Positions 5,658-6,750 of a stretch of DNA of 6,750 bases are shown here, in pieces. How positions within the stretch are numbered: the first letter of the stretch is position 1; each line of letters starts with the position of its first letter. Made by a program: the position numbers and the translations under genes. The stretch comes from Fibrobacterota bacterium (GTDB lineage: Bacteria; Fibrobacterota; Chitinivibrionia; Chitinivibrionales; JANQEN01): positions 1 to 6,750 of the forward strand of contig JAUXBV010000194.1 of the NCBI GenBank assembly GCA_030619215.1, in the 5' to 3' direction. The notes beneath the pieces were generated by a model that was given only the letters and a program-made list of their open reading frames with translations, did no database searches and was not told where the DNA came from.

Positions 5658-6557
5658 TTGAATAAAACCATGTTAAAAGACCTGCCGTTTTTTCTACTCA
5701 TGATACTCGCAATGTCATTCTGGGGAGCGTCATGGGCATCCGGGAAAGTAATCTCCAATCGAGTCCCTCCCGATGTGATCGTTTTCTGGAGATTAACACT
5801 AACTTTCCTCAGTTTTCTCATAATGCTATTGATATTCAACAGAAAAAAACTCAAACTGTCATTCAGCAAAATTCTCTGGATATTACTTCCCTCAATATTT
5901 TTTGTTACCTATAACAAGCTCTTTTTCGAAGGCTTAAAAATCGGACTTGCAGGAAAAGGCGGTGTTATTGTAACTACCCTAAACCCTCTCCTTACTTTTT
6001 TAATTACAATTGCATTTCTAAAACACAAAGTGTCAACATCCCAGATCATCGGGCTGTTCATTGGGCTCGCTGGAGGTGTCATCATTCTTGAAATATGGGA
6101 TGTAAGCTTTGAAGGACTGGTACTTAGCGGCAATTTTTTCTTTGCAATCAGCGCGTTAGCATGGGCAATAGTGACAGTCCTAACCCAATATGCACTTGAA
6201 AAAATTGATTTTCAGACATTCTGCCTTTATGTATACGGCACCAACTCAATTCTCAGCCTCTTCCTCGCCCTGCCGCATAACCCCACAGCCGTCTTTCAAC
6301 AGGATCATGTGTTCTGGCTGAACATGCTCTACATTTCAATCGGGGCAATCAGTTTCGCAACGTCAGTTTACTTTTACGCCTCAAAAAAGCTCGGCTCGAA
6401 CAGAACAAGCTCCTTCACTTTCATTGTACCTTTTACAGCAGTAACTTCATGCTGGATCTTCCTCAATGAAAAACCTACATCTTTTACAATTATAGGGGGA
6501 TTGCTGGCGCTTATCGCAATCTACATTATAAACTTCTCTACTGAAAAGGCTAATTAG
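5658..6557 (+). CDS. EamA/DMT-superfamily 10-helix transporter
   Basis: This 299-residue inner-membrane protein has about ten hydrophobic helices, roughly 11-29, 39-60, 72-89, 103-121, 127-146, 158-178, 188-205, 219-240, 250-269 and 274-293. They fall in two five-helix EamA repeats. The first repeat opens with the characteristic FWGASWASGK (21-30). The second opens near 158 with FFFAISALAWAIVTVLTQYAL. Other family features are NPLLTFLITIAFLK (109-122) and FLNEKPT (268-274). Members usually export amino acids, cysteine/O-acetylserine, aromatic compounds or other metabolites. The substrate here cannot be read. Its place behind the DAHP synthase and PhzF-like genes suggests export of a related metabolite, which is inference. 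The start is taken as TTG 5658 because of GGAG placement; ATG 5670 is the alternative. Confidence 0.9.
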   Translation: MNKTMLKDLPFFLLMILAMSFWGASWASGKVISNRVPPDVIVFWRLTLTFLSFLIMLLIFNRKKLKLSFSKILWILLPSIFFVTYNKLFFEGLKIGLAGKGGVIVTTLNPLLTFLITIAFLKHKVSTSQIIGLFIGLAGGVIILEIWDVSFEGLVLSGNFFFAISALAWAIVTVLTQYALEKIDFQTFCLYVYGTNSILSLFLALPHNPTAVFQQDHVFWLNMLYISIGAISFATSVYFYASKKLGSNRTSSFTFIVPFTAVTSCWIFLNEKPTSFTIIGGLLALIAIYIINFSTEKAN

Positions 6558-6585
6558 ATTCTGTTAAATATAGCTTGTTTTGAAT

Positions 6586-6731
6586 GTCATTCCGGTATGC
6601 TTTTAGGCTGGCAAAGTCCCCTTTAGGGGGAATCCAGCTTTTTGTGTGTTTCAGGGCATGGATTTACACCTTTGGCGCACTTCGCCCGCCAAAAACATGC
6701 GGGTTTTAATCCCTCTTTATGGGGAAATGAC
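6586..6731. repeat. Degenerate palindromic dispersed repeat (MITE/REP-like) downstream of the transporter
   Basis: GTCATTCC (6586-6593) pairs with GGAAATGAC (6723-6731). Next to the left end, GGTATGCTTTTAGGCTGG (6594-6611) pairs imperfectly with CCGCCAAAAACATGCGGG (6686-6703). Inside are further hairpins, including TTTGGCG (6671-6677) with CGCCAAA (6687-6693). The word pattern (GTCATTCC..., GGAATCCAG, CATGCGGG...ATGAC) resembles the intergenic palindromes scattered through many bacterial genomes. The right arm carries about 19 extra bases (6704-6722) between its two blocks, so this copy is imperfect. No gene is visible in 6558-6750. Confidence 0.6.
6607..6643 (+). terminator. Rho-independent terminator-like hairpin after the transporter gene
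   Basis: GCTGG (6607-6611) pairs with CCAGC (6634-6638), and TCCCC (6617-6621) with GGGGA (6627-6631). TTTTT (6639-6643) follows directly. It lies about 50 bases after the transporter stop and forms part of the dispersed repeat, which may have been co-opted to end the transcription unit. Confidence 0.55.
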
Positions 6732-6750
6732 GGGTGTTTGTCAATATTTA

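Overview
The window (about 6.75 kb, complete genes on both strands, mixed base composition) looks like chromosomal DNA of an environmental bacterium, probably uncultivated. The first protein ends in an FlgD-like/sorting-type immunoglobulin fold, which is common in FCB-type and related candidate phyla. Palindromic dispersed repeats fill the gaps between genes. Nothing here fixes the phylum, so this placement is low confidence.

Layout. (1) 2-1135, + strand: the 3' part of a large secreted enzyme gene, probably a clan GH-A-like glycoside hydrolase, with a C-terminal FlgD-like domain. (2) 1136-2573: an AT-rich Rpn-family PD-(D/E)XK nuclease gene (1420-2328) between two inverted flanks. Each flank carries a REP-like hairpin of about 45 bp and a second 28-bp arm, and the whole unit lies between two copies of the 8-mer ATTAACCT. 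Inside the nuclease gene, an in-frame ATG at 2161 has a strong AGGAG ribosome site, whereas the main start at 1420 has none. That is the layout of the published RpnL/RpnS gene-within-gene toxin-antitoxin (antiphage) systems. (3) 2574-3560, - strand: a PLP-dependent D-cysteine desulfhydrase/ACC deaminase-type enzyme whose active-site residues favour the desulfhydrase. (4) 3698-6557, + strand: a type I-beta DAHP synthase (entry to the shikimate pathway), a PhzF-family isomerase and an EamA/DMT 10-helix transporter, in the same direction with gaps of 92 and 65 bp. A near-consensus sigma-70 promoter precedes the DAHP synthase. (5) 6558-6750: a degenerate palindromic dispersed repeat containing a terminator-like hairpin.

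How the parts relate. The DAHP synthase, PhzF-like protein and exporter could be one transcription unit making and exporting an amino-acid-related or aromatic metabolite, but no other phenazine or pathway gene is present, so this is inference. The rpn unit is unrelated in composition and architecture and looks inserted between the secreted enzyme gene and the metabolic genes. It is the most interesting part of the window: a possible mobile cassette carrying a defence nuclease with its own intragenic inhibitor.
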